Shown: piece after piece, positions 1 through 7,552 of the stretch
Position numbering within the stretch: the first letter of the stretch is position 1
Layout of the letters: every line of letters starts with the position of its first letter
Assembly: GCA_024222395.1 (NCBI GenBank)
Contig: JAAEPE010000455.1
Coordinates: 1 to 43,794, forward strand
DNA length: 43,794 nt
Reading direction: 5' to 3'
Source: Myxococcales bacterium
Lineage (GTDB): Bacteria > Myxococcota_A > Polyangia > Haliangiales > Haliangiaceae
The notes under the pieces: model-generated
Databases searched by the model: none
The model's input: the letters and a program-made list of their open reading frames with translations, nothing else
Told to the model about the DNA's origin: nothing
Program-made: the position numbers and the translations under genes

Positions 1-2
1 AG

Positions 3-1346
3 CGCGCCCTGGGAGATGAAGTTCGCATTGGCATCGCAGTTGTGGACGGTGAGACAGGCGAAGTGCTCTACGAGAAGAGCGCCGACGAGGCCTTCGTCGC
101 CGCCTCCAATGCAAAGCTCATCACTACGGCCGCCGCCCTGGCGCTTCTCGGTCCCAACTTTCAATTCCGCACGGAGCTAGTCGGTGCGCGCCCGGCACCT
201 GGGGGCAACGTGCCGGGAAACCTCTATATCCGCGGCCGCGGCAACGCCCTCTTCGATGACGCCGATATGACTCGACTCGTGCGGAGGCTCAAGTCTCTCG
301 GAGTCACCCGTATCGATGGGCAAATCATCGTCGACAATAGCTACTTCGACACCGAGAACCTCCCTCCCCACTTTGACGAGCAACCCACAGAGCAAGCGGC
401 CTTTCGCGCGCCGATCGCTGCGACTTCTTACAATTTTAATTCAACGGCCCTCTATGTGAGACCGGCTCTCTCGGGCCAAGGGCCAACACGTGTCGAGGTT
501 AGGCCGCCCAATAGCTACGTGAGGGTCACCAATACTTCGACGACGGTGAGCACCGGCCGATCGCACCTCAAGATGGAAACAAAGGAAGTGGCCAACCGAC
601 TTCACATCGCCCTATCGGGGCAATTGCGCAGCGAGGTGGTTCGGAGACGCTTTCGAAAGCGCATTCCGAATCCCGTTCTCTTCGTGGGGACGGGCCTGCT
701 CCGCACGTTGGCCGATGCGGGCATCGCCGTTCGCAAGAAGCAAGTCCAGGCGGGTAAAGCGCCAGAATCTTCGATCGTCTTGGCGGTACACGAGAGCCCC
801 CCCCTCGCAACCGCGGTTCGCGGCATGGGTAAGTACTCGAACAACTTCGTCGCCGAACTCTTGCTCAAAGTAATAGGTGCAGAGGTGAAAGCCGCGGGCA
901 ATCCCGCAACCTGGCAACACAGCGTCACCTCTGTACAGGAGTTTCTAGTCACCGCGGGCATGGCGCCAGATAGCTATCGTTACGAAAACGGCTCGGGCCT
1001 ATTCGACTCGAATCGCTTCAGCCCACGACAACTCACGCAAGTATTGGGATTGGCTCTTCGCACGCCCACCTGGGGGGCCGAATTCTTTTCATCGCTCTCT
1101 ATCGCGGCTGTGGACGGTACCCTGCGTGGACGCTTGGAGAACACCGCGGCGGCCGGCCTAGTGCGAGGCAAGACCGGCACCCTAGATCACGCCTCGGCTC
1201 TATCCGGGCTTGCCGCCATCGATAGCAGACGCCCTCTCATCTTCTCCATCCTCATCAACGGTTTCCCTGAGACGTCCATCGGGATCGCACAAGCGCTGCA
1301 GGACGAGATCGCTCAAGATCTCATACACGCTCTCAAAGCCAGGTGA
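3..1346 (+). CDS. dacB: D-alanyl-D-alanine carboxypeptidase/endopeptidase, PBP4 type (5' end missing)
   Basis: Periplasmic penicillin-binding protein of the S13 (PBP4/DacB) family, which trims or cleaves peptidoglycan peptide cross-links. The reading frame is open from the window edge, and the residues before the GTG at 42 (IGIAVVDGETGE) already match the family, so the true start and signal peptide lie upstream. All three serine-hydrolase motifs are visible: SNAKL (SxxK) near nt 105, SNN in the GMGKYSNNFVAELL stretch near 835, and KTG in VRGKTGTL near 1165. The large insertion between SxxK and SxN typical of PBP4 is present. The C-terminus ends normally at TGA 1344-1346. The family is clear. 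Which activity dominates cannot be told from sequence. Confidence 0.93.
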   Translation, partial: RALGDEVRIGIAVVDGETGEVLYEKSADEAFVAASNAKLITTAAALALLGPNFQFRTELVGARPAPGGNVPGNLYIRGRGNALFDDADMTRLVRRLKSLGVTRIDGQIIVDNSYFDTENLPPHFDEQPTEQAAFRAPIAATSYNFNSTALYVRPALSGQGPTRVEVRPPNSYVRVTNTSTTVSTGRSHLKMETKEVANRLHIALSGQLRSEVVRRRFRKRIPNPVLFVGTGLLRTLADAGIAVRKKQVQAGKAPESSIVLAVHESPPLATAVRGMGKYSNNFVAELLLKVIGAEVKAAGNPATWQHSVTSVQEFLVTAGMAPDSYRYENGSGLFDSNRFSPRQLTQVLGLALRTPTWGAEFFSSLSIAAVDGTLRGRLENTAAAGLVRGKTGTLDHASALSGLAAIDSRRPLIFSILINGFPETSIGIAQALQDEIAQDLIHALKAR

Positions 1347-1434
1347 GCCGGCCTTTCGGTGTCCGGTGTGATGCGCCGCCAGTCTTGTTCCGCCTTTGCG
1401 CGGCGTGATAGTTTCGAAGAATGGCAGAACTCAA

Positions 1435-1473
1435 GCGCATGAGGCAACCCGATTCGGATGATGCCTCATGCGC
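1435..1473. repeat. Perfect 12-bp inverted repeat over a start codon
   Basis: GCGCATGAGGCA (1435-1446) and its exact reverse complement TGCCTCATGCGC (1462-1473) flank a 15-nt loop, which itself contains the small palindrome CCGATTCGG. The ATG at 1468 of the downstream lipoprotein lies inside the right arm. There is no T-tract after it, so it does not look like a standard intrinsic terminator for dacB. It could be an operator or an RNA hairpin hiding the start codon. Confidence 0.75.
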
Positions 1474-2130
1474 CGGATCGGTACATCGGCATCGGTAGTC
1501 TGCACTGCTCTGCTCGTGCTCTCCTGTTCCAAGCAAGGGGGCAAGACGGCCGCATCTCGAGGCCTTGCGGACTTCGAGTGTGGCGAGCGCCAGGTCGAGT
1601 ACATGGTCGCCGGAGTATTTGGTGCGGAAGAAGCCGGCATCATTGTGCAATGCGATGGTGAAGATCCACGCATGCTCAAATGGTGGCTGGAAGGAGACGA
1701 GCGCACCGAAAGCACCCACCCTCACTGCCCGCCAGTTCGACGAGCTCTGGGAAGAGGTCGATTCCACAGGCTGGCGACACCTAGACCGCCGAGCGTAAAC
1801 AATGATCGGTCTAATGGTCCTGCTTTCCCGATTGCAGCGTTGCTCATTTCGTCATTTGCCCCGGCAAAATCCTCATTCGCGCCTTGCACTCGAAAAATCA
1901 GAACTCACCATCCTCGGTCGTTCTTTTCGCTCGACGGTCTAGACGAGGACTGCAACAACACAGCGGCGGATAGTGACGAGCCGGTCTATGTAATCGACGT
2001 CGCCGACCACTCGCTGAGTAATTCGGTAAACTGCCAGGGCAAGACGCTGCCCTTCCCATACGATCGCATCGTCAACGAGCTGAATCTGCGAGCAGCCGGT
2101 TTTGGCGATAAAGACGGCGCTGCTCGCTAG
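1468..2130 (+). pseudogene. Frameshifted small lipoprotein, likely decayed
   Basis: The N-terminus is a lipoprotein signal ending in the lipobox LVLSC (Cys20), followed by a plausible domain (FECGERQVEYMVAGVFG ... MLKWWLEGDERTES). After about nt 1710 the convincing sequence moves to the +1 frame (TLTARQFDELWEEVDSTGWR), which stops at 1796-1798. A one-base insertion in the C-run near 1710-1716 would explain this. About 130 bp further on, the original frame again looks protein-like (CNNTAADSDEPVYVIDVADH ... FPYDRIVNELN) up to TAG at 2128-2130. I read this as one lipoprotein gene broken by a frameshift and an extra 115-130 bp. A sequencing error plus a short separate gene is the alternative. The function is not recognised. 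Confidence 0.5.
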
Positions 2131-2135
2131 CAAGA

Positions 2136-3230
2136 TCAGCTTATGACGGCCAGCCGCTTGGCGCGTTTTGGCTCCGCCAGAATCCGTCCTGCTGTCACGA
2201 GAGCCGCTCGACTTGCGATGTCACGGAAGCGCTGAGCGTAGTCGGAATCTGGCGCCGAGGCGACGATCGGTACACCAGTATCGCCGCCAAACCGGATACG
2301 GGCGTCTAGAGGCAGCTCCCCGAGGAAGGGAACTTCAATTTCATCAGCGAGACGCTTCCCGCCACCATGCGAGAAGATTTCGTCGCGGTTCCCGCACTTG
2401 GAACACTGGTAGTAAGACATGTTCTCTACCACGCCCAAGAGCGGAATCTCAACTTTATTGAACATGGAGATGCCTTTGACAACATCAACCAAGGATACCT
2501 CTTGCGGCGTCGTAACCATGACGGCGCCGGTGATAGGAATCAGCTGAGAGAGCGAGAGCTGGACGTCTCCTGTCCCGGGCGGGAGGTCGCAAATGAGGTA
2601 GTCCAAGTCGCCCCACATGACATCGCCCAGAAATTGCTGGAGCAGCTTGTGAACCATGGGTCCACGCCAGACGACCGCCTCCTTGGCATCGGTGAAGAAC
2701 CCGACGGAGATAACCTTGATGCCGTGGTGTACAGCCGGGCGAATTCTGTCACCCTCCTCCGCCCCAGGGGGTTGCTCAGGCTCACCGAGCATCGTCGGCA
2801 GCGACGGGCCGAATACATCTGCGTCGAGTATGCCGACCTTGGCGCCAAAGTCCTTGAGAGCCAGCGCGAGATTGGTCGCAACCGTGGACTTGCCCACGCC
2901 GCCCTTGCCTGCCGCAACGGCGATAATACTCTTGACGCCAGGCAGTAGCGGTTTGTCCCCAGGGGGAGGCTGAGAAGCCGTAACGACCTTCTCGTCGAAG
3001 TCGACACCACTTCCGCCCTTAGCGGTCAAAGCGCTGCAAATGCGATCCTTGAGTTCTTTGCGGAGAGCCTCCGTATAGGCGTGCGATGGATATTCAATCC
3101 CGAGGCGAACCGTCTCCCCCTTCACCTCAACGTCCGTAACGATGCGGTGCTTGAGAAGGTCTGTGCGGGCGATGCCCGGATCTTCGATGCCGGCGAGTAC
3201 TTGATTTACGTCTTCAACACTGAGGCTCAT
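2136..3230 (-). CDS. apbC: Mrp/NBP35-family Fe-S cluster carrier ATPase (ApbC)
   Basis: Cytosolic P-loop ATPase that binds and transfers [4Fe-4S] clusters to apoproteins. The 364-residue product has an N-terminal MIP18/DUF59-type domain (about 1-85), a deviant Walker A GKGGVGKST (108-116), the DADVFGPSLP and CDLPPGTGD motifs, and the CSKC pair (Cys276/Cys279) that bridges the cluster between subunits. The length is normal for the DUF59-Mrp form. ATG at 3228-3230 fits the family start. It lies 29 bp downstream of ribA on the same strand and may share its transcript. The many Fe-S proteins in this window (Nth, KamA-like, QueG) are possible clients, which is inference. Confidence 0.95.
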   Translation of the reverse strand: MSLSVEDVNQVLAGIEDPGIARTDLLKHRIVTDVEVKGETVRLGIEYPSHAYTEALRKELKDRICSALTAKGGSGVDFDEKVVTASQPPPGDKPLLPGVKSIIAVAAGKGGVGKSTVATNLALALKDFGAKVGILDADVFGPSLPTMLGEPEQPPGAEEGDRIRPAVHHGIKVISVGFFTDAKEAVVWRGPMVHKLLQQFLGDVMWGDLDYLICDLPPGTGDVQLSLSQLIPITGAVMVTTPQEVSLVDVVKGISMFNKVEIPLLGVVENMSYYQCSKCGNRDEIFSHGGGKRLADEIEVPFLGELPLDARIRFGGDTGVPIVASAPDSDYAQRFRDIASRAALVTAGRILAEPKRAKRLAVIS

Positions 3231-3259
3231 GGTGCTTTGTCTTCTTCGGAAGTATCGGT

Positions 3260-3949
3260 TTAGGCGCTATCGGCCTGGGAATTGTCAGTTTGAGACGAGT
3301 CGCTCTGAGGCGCCTCGCCCACGGGGCTCGCCACGGTAGCCTCGGTAGTCGTGGCACCCGGCACAGGCGACTGGGTGATGTGCCCCATGCGGTGACGCTT
3401 GGTTTCGAGATACGCCTCGCTGTGGGTCGATGCACCAGCCCAATGCGGCACGTGCTCGTCGAGCTTGATACCTGCGTCCGATAAGCCCTTGAGCTTCTCT
3501 GGATTGTTGGTCATCAGTCGAACGCCGGTAATTCCAAGATCCAGGAGAATAGCGGCAGCCAACTCGTAGTTGCGCTCGTCCACTTCGAAGCCCAATTCGA
3601 TATTGGCCTGCACCGTGTCTCGGCCTTGGTCTTGGAGAGCGTAGGCGCGGATCTTGTTTCCAAGACCAATGCCTCGACCTTCTTGGCGAAGATAGACGAT
3701 GACGCCCTCGCTTGCCCGCGACAGCCTTTCCTGGGCGAGTTCGAGCTGGGCGCGGCAATCGCAGCGCAGCGATCCGAAGACCTCGCCGGTCATGCACTCA
3801 GAGTGAATGCGACACAAGACGCCGTCTCCGGTGGGGTTGCCCCGAACCAGCGCCAGACCTTCAAGCTCGGCACTGTGGTAGTGCACCAGGCGAAATGGCC
3901 CAAAGTGGGTTGGCAGCTCTGAGCTGGCAGTGCGCGAGAAATCCTTCAT
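3260..3949 (-). CDS. ribA: GTP cyclohydrolase II
   Basis: First enzyme of riboflavin synthesis: it opens GTP to a diamino-pyrimidinone phosphate with release of formate and pyrophosphate. The zinc ligands Cys52, Cys63 and Cys65 sit in HSECMTGEVFGSLRCDC, and the family motifs YLRQEGRGIGL and TNNPEKLKGL follow. The gene encodes RibA alone, not the RibBA fusion. After about residue 185 the protein has a low-complexity Ser/Thr/Gln/Asp-rich tail (about 40 residues) not needed for catalysis. No good Shine-Dalgarno precedes ATG 3949. A small possible ORF ends one base before that ATG (see 3951-4040). No FMN-riboswitch-like element was recognised upstream. Confidence 0.95.
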   Translation of the reverse strand: MKDFSRTASSELPTHFGPFRLVHYHSAELEGLALVRGNPTGDGVLCRIHSECMTGEVFGSLRCDCRAQLELAQERLSRASEGVIVYLRQEGRGIGLGNKIRAYALQDQGRDTVQANIELGFEVDERNYELAAAILLDLGITGVRLMTNNPEKLKGLSDAGIKLDEHVPHWAGASTHSEAYLETKRHRMGHITQSPVPGATTTEATVASPVGEAPQSDSSQTDNSQADSA

Positions 3950-3950
3950 G

Positions 3951-4040
3951 TCAGCGAGGAGGTGGATACCCTATGGCTTTGGCTAGGGCAATCATCAAAC
4001 CAATGAGAGTCGCCGCCGCAAGTTCTGTCCATTCCTTCAA
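3951..4040 (-). CDS. Possible 29-residue single-helix membrane peptide
   Basis: A TTG-started reading frame (the frame is also open further upstream, for example TTG at 4064) encodes a strongly hydrophobic helix, ELAAATLIGLMIALAKAIGY, then PPPR and TGA. The stop is one base from the ribA ATG (TGAcATG), an arrangement typical of translational coupling. There is no clear Shine-Dalgarno for the TTG. The opposite strand carries a competing 25-codon ORF at 3973-4050 with a strong ribosome site, so at most one of the two is likely real. Composition is the only support. Confidence 0.25.
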   Translation of the reverse strand: MKEWTELAAATLIGLMIALAKAIGYPPPR

Positions 4041-4050
4041 TCCGAAGTGA
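3957..4050 (+). other. Strong Shine-Dalgarno with 25-codon ORF, possible leader peptide
   Basis: AGGAGGT at 3957-3963 is followed after 9 nt by ATG 3973 and 25 codons ending in TGA at 4048-4050. The peptide (MALARAIIKPMRVAAASSV...) matches no family I know. It lies just upstream of the def promoter. It could be a leader ORF or a chance match, because the same DNA read on the other strand encodes a hydrophobic helix. Confidence 0.2.
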
Positions 4051-4072
4051 TGGCTGGGTCTCAATTGGGGAA

Positions 4073-4102
4073 TTGACAGAGCGGCCCCGGTCTCATTATG
4101 GT
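4073..4102 (+). promoter_or_regulatory. Sigma-70-type promoter of def
   Basis: A perfect -35 TTGACA (4073-4078) is followed after 18 bp by TATGGT (4097-4102). Transcription would begin near 4109, which is the A of the best def start codon, so the mRNA may be leaderless. No Shine-Dalgarno precedes that ATG, which agrees. Confidence 0.5.
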
Positions 4103-4108
4103 GACTCC

Positions 4109-4642
4109 ATGGCAGTCCGCCCCATAGTCGTCTGGCCCGATTCCAGGCTTCGAGAAGAAGCCAAGACCGTTGAGACCATCACCGATGAGGTGCGCTCCCT
4201 CTACAAAGACCTGTGGGATACCATGGTTGCCTATCAGGGGATTGGCATCGCCAGCCCGCAAATCGGCGTGGCAGTGAAGATGTTCCTAATTGATGCCATG
4301 GTGGCAACAGGCGAAGATGGAGCCCCTCCGGTAGCCTTCATCAATCCCGAGGTCATTGCGACGGGAACCGAGACCGACAAGAGCGACGAGGGTTGCCTCT
4401 CGTTCCCCGGTATCTACGTGCCTATTGAGCGCCCGGCAGAGGCGACAATCCGCGCAATGGGGCTAGACTGTGAGATGTTCGAGATTGCCGGCACAGAGCT
4501 CCTCGCAAGAGCTATCCAGCACGAGAACGATCATCTCACTGGCAAGCTCATGGTGGATTTCGTAGGTCCCCTCAAGAAGCGAATGATCAAGCGCAAGCTC
4601 GCTCGCGAATCCGACTACGAAGGAGCTGAGGCCGAGGGCTAG
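4109..4642 (+). CDS. def: Peptide deformylase
   Basis: Metalloenzyme that removes the N-formyl group from nascent proteins. The start is set at ATG 4109, because the family begins at AVRPIVVWPDSRL. The longer frame from TTG 4073 would overlap the promoter. The three motifs are intact: GIGIASPQIG (44-53), EGCLS with metal ligand Cys96, and HENDH (His138, catalytic Glu139, His142). The product is 177 residues, normal length. Motif I has SPQ where many homologues have AxQ. folB follows 4 bp after the stop, so the two are probably cotranscribed. Confidence 0.95.
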   Translation: MAVRPIVVWPDSRLREEAKTVETITDEVRSLYKDLWDTMVAYQGIGIASPQIGVAVKMFLIDAMVATGEDGAPPVAFINPEVIATGTETDKSDEGCLSFPGIYVPIERPAEATIRAMGLDCEMFEIAGTELLARAIQHENDHLTGKLMVDFVGPLKKRMIKRKLARESDYEGAEAEG

Positions 4643-4646
4643 CCCG

Positions 4647-5027
4647 GTGCCTCACTCGCCAACCGACGCGGTCTTCGTGCGCGGCCTCGAATTCGAGGGC
4701 AATCATGGCTACTACGAGGAAGAGCGCAAGGCGCCGAGGCGCTTTCGAGCCAATATCGAGCTCAGCGCAAATCTCAGGGAGGCGAGCCTAAGCGATGCGC
4801 TTGGTGACACAGTCGACTACTTTCAGATTTGCCAAGTGGTGGTAAAAATCGGCACCGGCCAAACGTTCAAGCTCCTAGAGAGGCTCGCTGGGTGCATCGC
4901 TGACACCATTCAGGATGAGTCTCCAGCCAGCTCGGTGACCGTCGAAATCGAGAAGCTCGGACCGCCATGTCCCGGGGTTCCTCAGTGCTGCGGAGTGCGG
5001 ATTCACAGGCCCGCAAGAGCTATTTGA
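4647..5027 (+). CDS. folB: Dihydroneopterin aldolase
   Basis: Folate pathway enzyme that splits 7,8-dihydroneopterin into 6-hydroxymethyl-dihydropterin and glycolaldehyde. It is a 126-residue tunnelling-fold protein with the family signatures FEGNHGYYEEER near the N-terminus, DYFQICQVV in the middle and KLLERLAGCIAD for the central helix. The catalytic Lys/Glu region (VEIEKLGPPCPG) is present. GTG at 4647 is the start, 4 bp after def. The 3' end overlaps the convergent sspB gene by 8 bp. Confidence 0.88.
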   Translation: MPHSPTDAVFVRGLEFEGNHGYYEEERKAPRRFRANIELSANLREASLSDALGDTVDYFQICQVVVKIGTGQTFKLLERLAGCIADTIQDESPASSVTVEIEKLGPPCPGVPQCCGVRIHRPARAI

Positions 5028-5901
5028 CGAGCTTTAGGTGCCCGCCGCGCCCACCAGGTGCGGGTGACTCTGGTGGCGGCGATGACGGGGATGGAGCCCC
5101 AGGTGGGGGAGATGTCGGCGGTCGACGCCCCTCGCCTTGGGATGCAGAAGTCTGGGGCGCTGGCGTGCGAACGGTGCCGACCTCTGGGCCAGGCTTCGGC
5201 ATCGGCTCACTCGTGCTCTGCTCCTGCAGCGCATCGACGACACACTCGGGAACATCTTCAGGCCAAACCATGCCCCTCTGATCGGCCTCGCGAACGACGG
5301 AATAGATGCATCCCCACGGCAGGACGCAGCGAGTGGGAATGCCACCAAACGTGAGCGTGCCGTACATGCCATCCATGTCGATGGCGAGATCGATTATGGC
5401 CGGGGTGAGATCGTAGCCGAAACGCAGGACCAGTTTAGGGTCTTGACGGAACTGGTCAGGCACCTGAGCCAGCGTATGACGCGCATCAATGTGCAGAAGC
5501 ACCGCCCCCTGCCCTAAGAGTTCTTCTATGAGCCCTTTTTTGTCAGGCAGCCCCCCGACGACCTGTTCCTCCGCAAGCGGCGGTGATGGGGGGACATCGG
5601 AGGGTTCTTTGCCTACAAAGCCAATGAACTCGTCGTGCTCCACAAGACCTGCGTCGTAGGCGTCTCGCAAGAGGGCTCCGGCGTTGTCCAAGCCGATTCG
5701 CGCCATGCGCTCGGCCAGTCGTTCGGCCTTGGCAGCATGGCGAAGCAGCTCCGCATGGGTCTCAAAGACTCCCGCGTCCCCGGCCTTCCAGTCGGTGAGC
5801 GCACCATCTACACTCTGCAGCGATTCGAACAGAAGTTGCTCCATGAGCGCAGTCATGATCTCCTGTAGCCGCTCGATGGCAATCTGTCCCTCGTCTGACA
5901 C
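5020..5901 (-). CDS. sspB: SspB-like ClpXP adaptor with extra N-terminal helical domain
   Basis: Predicted adaptor that delivers ssrA-tagged or other substrates to the ClpXP protease. Residues about 120-225 are the SspB fold: LIEELLGQGAVLLHID, LVLRFGYDL, GTLTFGGIP and VLPWGCIYSV match family positions. A Pro/Ser/Gly-rich linker (about 228-286) leads to a C-terminal HLKLVK. This closely resembles the ClpX-docking tail LRVVK of E. coli SspB, so a working leash-and-hook layout is likely. The N-terminal about 115 residues are Ala/Glu/Leu-rich predicted helix (ERLAERMARIGLDNAGALL) and are not part of E. coli SspB. The function of that domain is unknown. It is the last gene of the minus-strand run from 10.7 kb. 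Confidence 0.82.
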   Translation of the reverse strand: MSDEGQIAIERLQEIMTALMEQLLFESLQSVDGALTDWKAGDAGVFETHAELLRHAAKAERLAERMARIGLDNAGALLRDAYDAGLVEHDEFIGFVGKEPSDVPPSPPLAEEQVVGGLPDKKGLIEELLGQGAVLLHIDARHTLAQVPDQFRQDPKLVLRFGYDLTPAIIDLAIDMDGMYGTLTFGGIPTRCVLPWGCIYSVVREADQRGMVWPEDVPECVVDALQEQSTSEPMPKPGPEVGTVRTPAPQTSASQGEGRRPPTSPPPGAPSPSSPPPESPAPGGRGGHLKLVK

Positions 5902-5910
5902 GAAACCGTT

Positions 5911-6345
5911 TTAACTAACCGATTCTCGGAGTTCAAGGAACAACTCCCGAAGCCCACAGCTCGGCTCAATTGCCCGGAATGATTCCAAATCCGTGACAGC
6001 GCATGTCACTCGCCCTTCTGCAGCCAGATCCCGCCCTTCATCTGAGATCCGGCTCACCCGATAGCGCAAGGTCACGCTCCTTGTCCCCATTCGGTCCAAG
6101 GCGATTTCGGTTTCGGCTTCATCGGCAAAGCGGAGAGGAGCCCTGTAGTCGCATTCGGAATGCACGGCTGGGAACCCAACTCGCTCCTCGTCCAAAAGCT
6201 TCACGTAGGCGGCGGCGCCCATGCGCTCGCGGAAGAGCTCTTCGAAGGCCACGTGAAAATAATGATAGAAGACGGGGTAGTACACGATGCCAGCATGATC
6301 TACGTCGGCAAATCGGACTGTGAAGTGATGCCTAAAAACTGCCAC
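5911..6345 (-). CDS. Acyl-CoA thioesterase, 4HBT/YbgC-type hotdog fold
   Basis: Small hotdog-fold hydrolase that releases CoA from acyl- or 4-hydroxybenzoyl-CoA-type thioesters. The N-terminal motif [20 protein letters not shown] carries the catalytic Asp of the 4-hydroxybenzoyl-CoA thioesterase family, and the following strand pattern ([18 protein letters not shown]) fits. At 144 residues it has the usual length. The substrate cannot be told. Unlike ybgC in many Proteobacteria it is not next to tolQRA. It lies between the cysteine desulfurase and sspB genes on the same strand. Confidence 0.85.
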   Translation of the reverse strand: MAVFRHHFTVRFADVDHAGIVYYPVFYHYFHVAFEELFRERMGAAAYVKLLDEERVGFPAVHSECDYRAPLRFADEAETEIALDRMGTRSVTLRYRVSRISDEGRDLAAEGRVTCAVTDLESFRAIEPSCGLRELFLELRESVS

Positions 6346-6391
6346 GGCCTCAGTCTTTGGGCACAGTGGGCCCGTGTCAAGTAGCTACAGC

Positions 6392-7552
6392 TCAAGTGCC
6401 ACGCTCGGCGCTAGCTGCCGCGCCAATCCGGGTTATTGTGGTCTCTACGTCCTCTTCGGTCGTAAAACGGCCCAATCCAAGGCGAATCGATGTGTGCGCC
6501 CGCTCGGCCGACATCATGGCAGCCAGGACGTGGGACGGTTTTGCCACAGCGGAGCTGCACGCGGATCCCGTGGACATTGCAATATCTCGCACCGAACTCA
6601 CAAGGGAGTCCGCACTCACGCCTTCGATAGCAATATTGAGATTCGAACTGATTCGAGACTCGGTGCTGCCGTTGACTTCGATACCACCAACCGCCGTTTG
6701 CAGCCCAGCGAGCAGCCGGTCTCGCAGGGCTCCGAGCCGCGCAGATTCCTCGAGACGTTCGCTTGATGCAATCTCGCACGCTCTTCCGAAGCCCACGAGA
6801 AGTGGCACCGGTAGAGTCCCGGAGCGCAAACCGCGTTCGTGCCCTCCCCCAACGATCTGAGGCTCCAGCACCAACCTAGGCCGACTTCGTCGCCACAGGG
6901 CACCCACGCCTTTTGGGCCATGTATTTTGTGTGCGGAAATAGTAAGAACATCGACGCCAAGCGCCCCCACGTCGATCGGTATTTTCCCTAGCCCTGCCAC
7001 AGCATCGCAGTGGAAGACCGCGGCCGAGCATCGTTCTCTCACCGACGCGGCGAGCGAGACAATGTCGGCGATAACGCCGGTCTCGTTGTTGGCGAGCATG
7101 ATGCTCACTACCGTCGTGGTATCGCGCAGCGCGGCCCGCAAATCCTCTCGGGTGATGAGCCCCTCTTCGCTTACAGGTACGATTGAGAGTTCCCAGCCAA
7201 CTCGCTGTAGGTCACGAGCACAATCGAGTACCGATGCGTGCTCTGTCGCAGCAACCACCAGGTGCTTGCCCCGCTGGCTGTAGGCTGAAGCCGCTCCTCG
7301 CAGAGCTAGATTGTTGGCCTCGGTAGCGCCGGAGCAAAAGAAGACCTCGCCAGCGAGGCCACCGATAGAGGCAGCGACTTGCTCACGCGCCAGATTCACA
7401 GCGGCTTGGGCCATCCACCCTGCGCTATGCGTGGTGCTGGCAGCATTTCCGTAGTGCTCAGAGAAGTACGGAAGCATGCGTTCGAGCACACGCGGGTCAC
7501 ACCGGGTCGTCGCTTGGTTGTCCAGGTAGATAAGAGACGACACCTGCGCCAC
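6392..7552 (-). CDS. iscS: Cysteine desulfurase, NifS/IscS family
   Basis: PLP enzyme that takes sulfur from cysteine for Fe-S clusters and thiolated cofactors. Visible features are YLDNQATT at the N-terminus, the ATEANNLAL helix, HCDAVAGLGK with PLP-binding Asp183, SAHKIHGPKG with Schiff-base Lys209, and the mobile loop STGSACSS with catalytic Cys332. This is the group I (IscS/NifS) layout, not SufS. The start is GTG at 7552, directly against the rny stop at 7553, so translation may be coupled. There is no iscU or iscR beside it. The nearest Fe-S carrier gene is the A-type one at 12.1 kb. Confidence 0.93.
   Translation of the reverse strand: MAQVSSLIYLDNQATTRCDPRVLERMLPYFSEHYGNAASTTHSAGWMAQAAVNLAREQVAASIGGLAGEVFFCSGATEANNLALRGAASAYSQRGKHLVVAATEHASVLDCARDLQRVGWELSIVPVSEEGLITREDLRAALRDTTTVVSIMLANNETGVIADIVSLAASVRERCSAAVFHCDAVAGLGKIPIDVGALGVDVLTISAHKIHGPKGVGALWRRSRPRLVLEPQIVGGGHERGLRSGTLPVPLLVGFGRACEIASSERLEESARLGALRDRLLAGLQTAVGGIEVNGSTESRISSNLNIAIEGVSADSLVSSVRDIAMSTGSACSSAVAKPSHVLAAMMSAERAHTSIRLGLGRFTTEEDVETTITRIGAAASAERGT

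Noticed and set aside
1333..1767. 144-codon minus-strand ORF opposite the lipoprotein start
   Set aside because: It runs antisense to the lipobox-bearing frame, has no recognisable motifs, and its composition looks like a shadow of the plus-strand gene.
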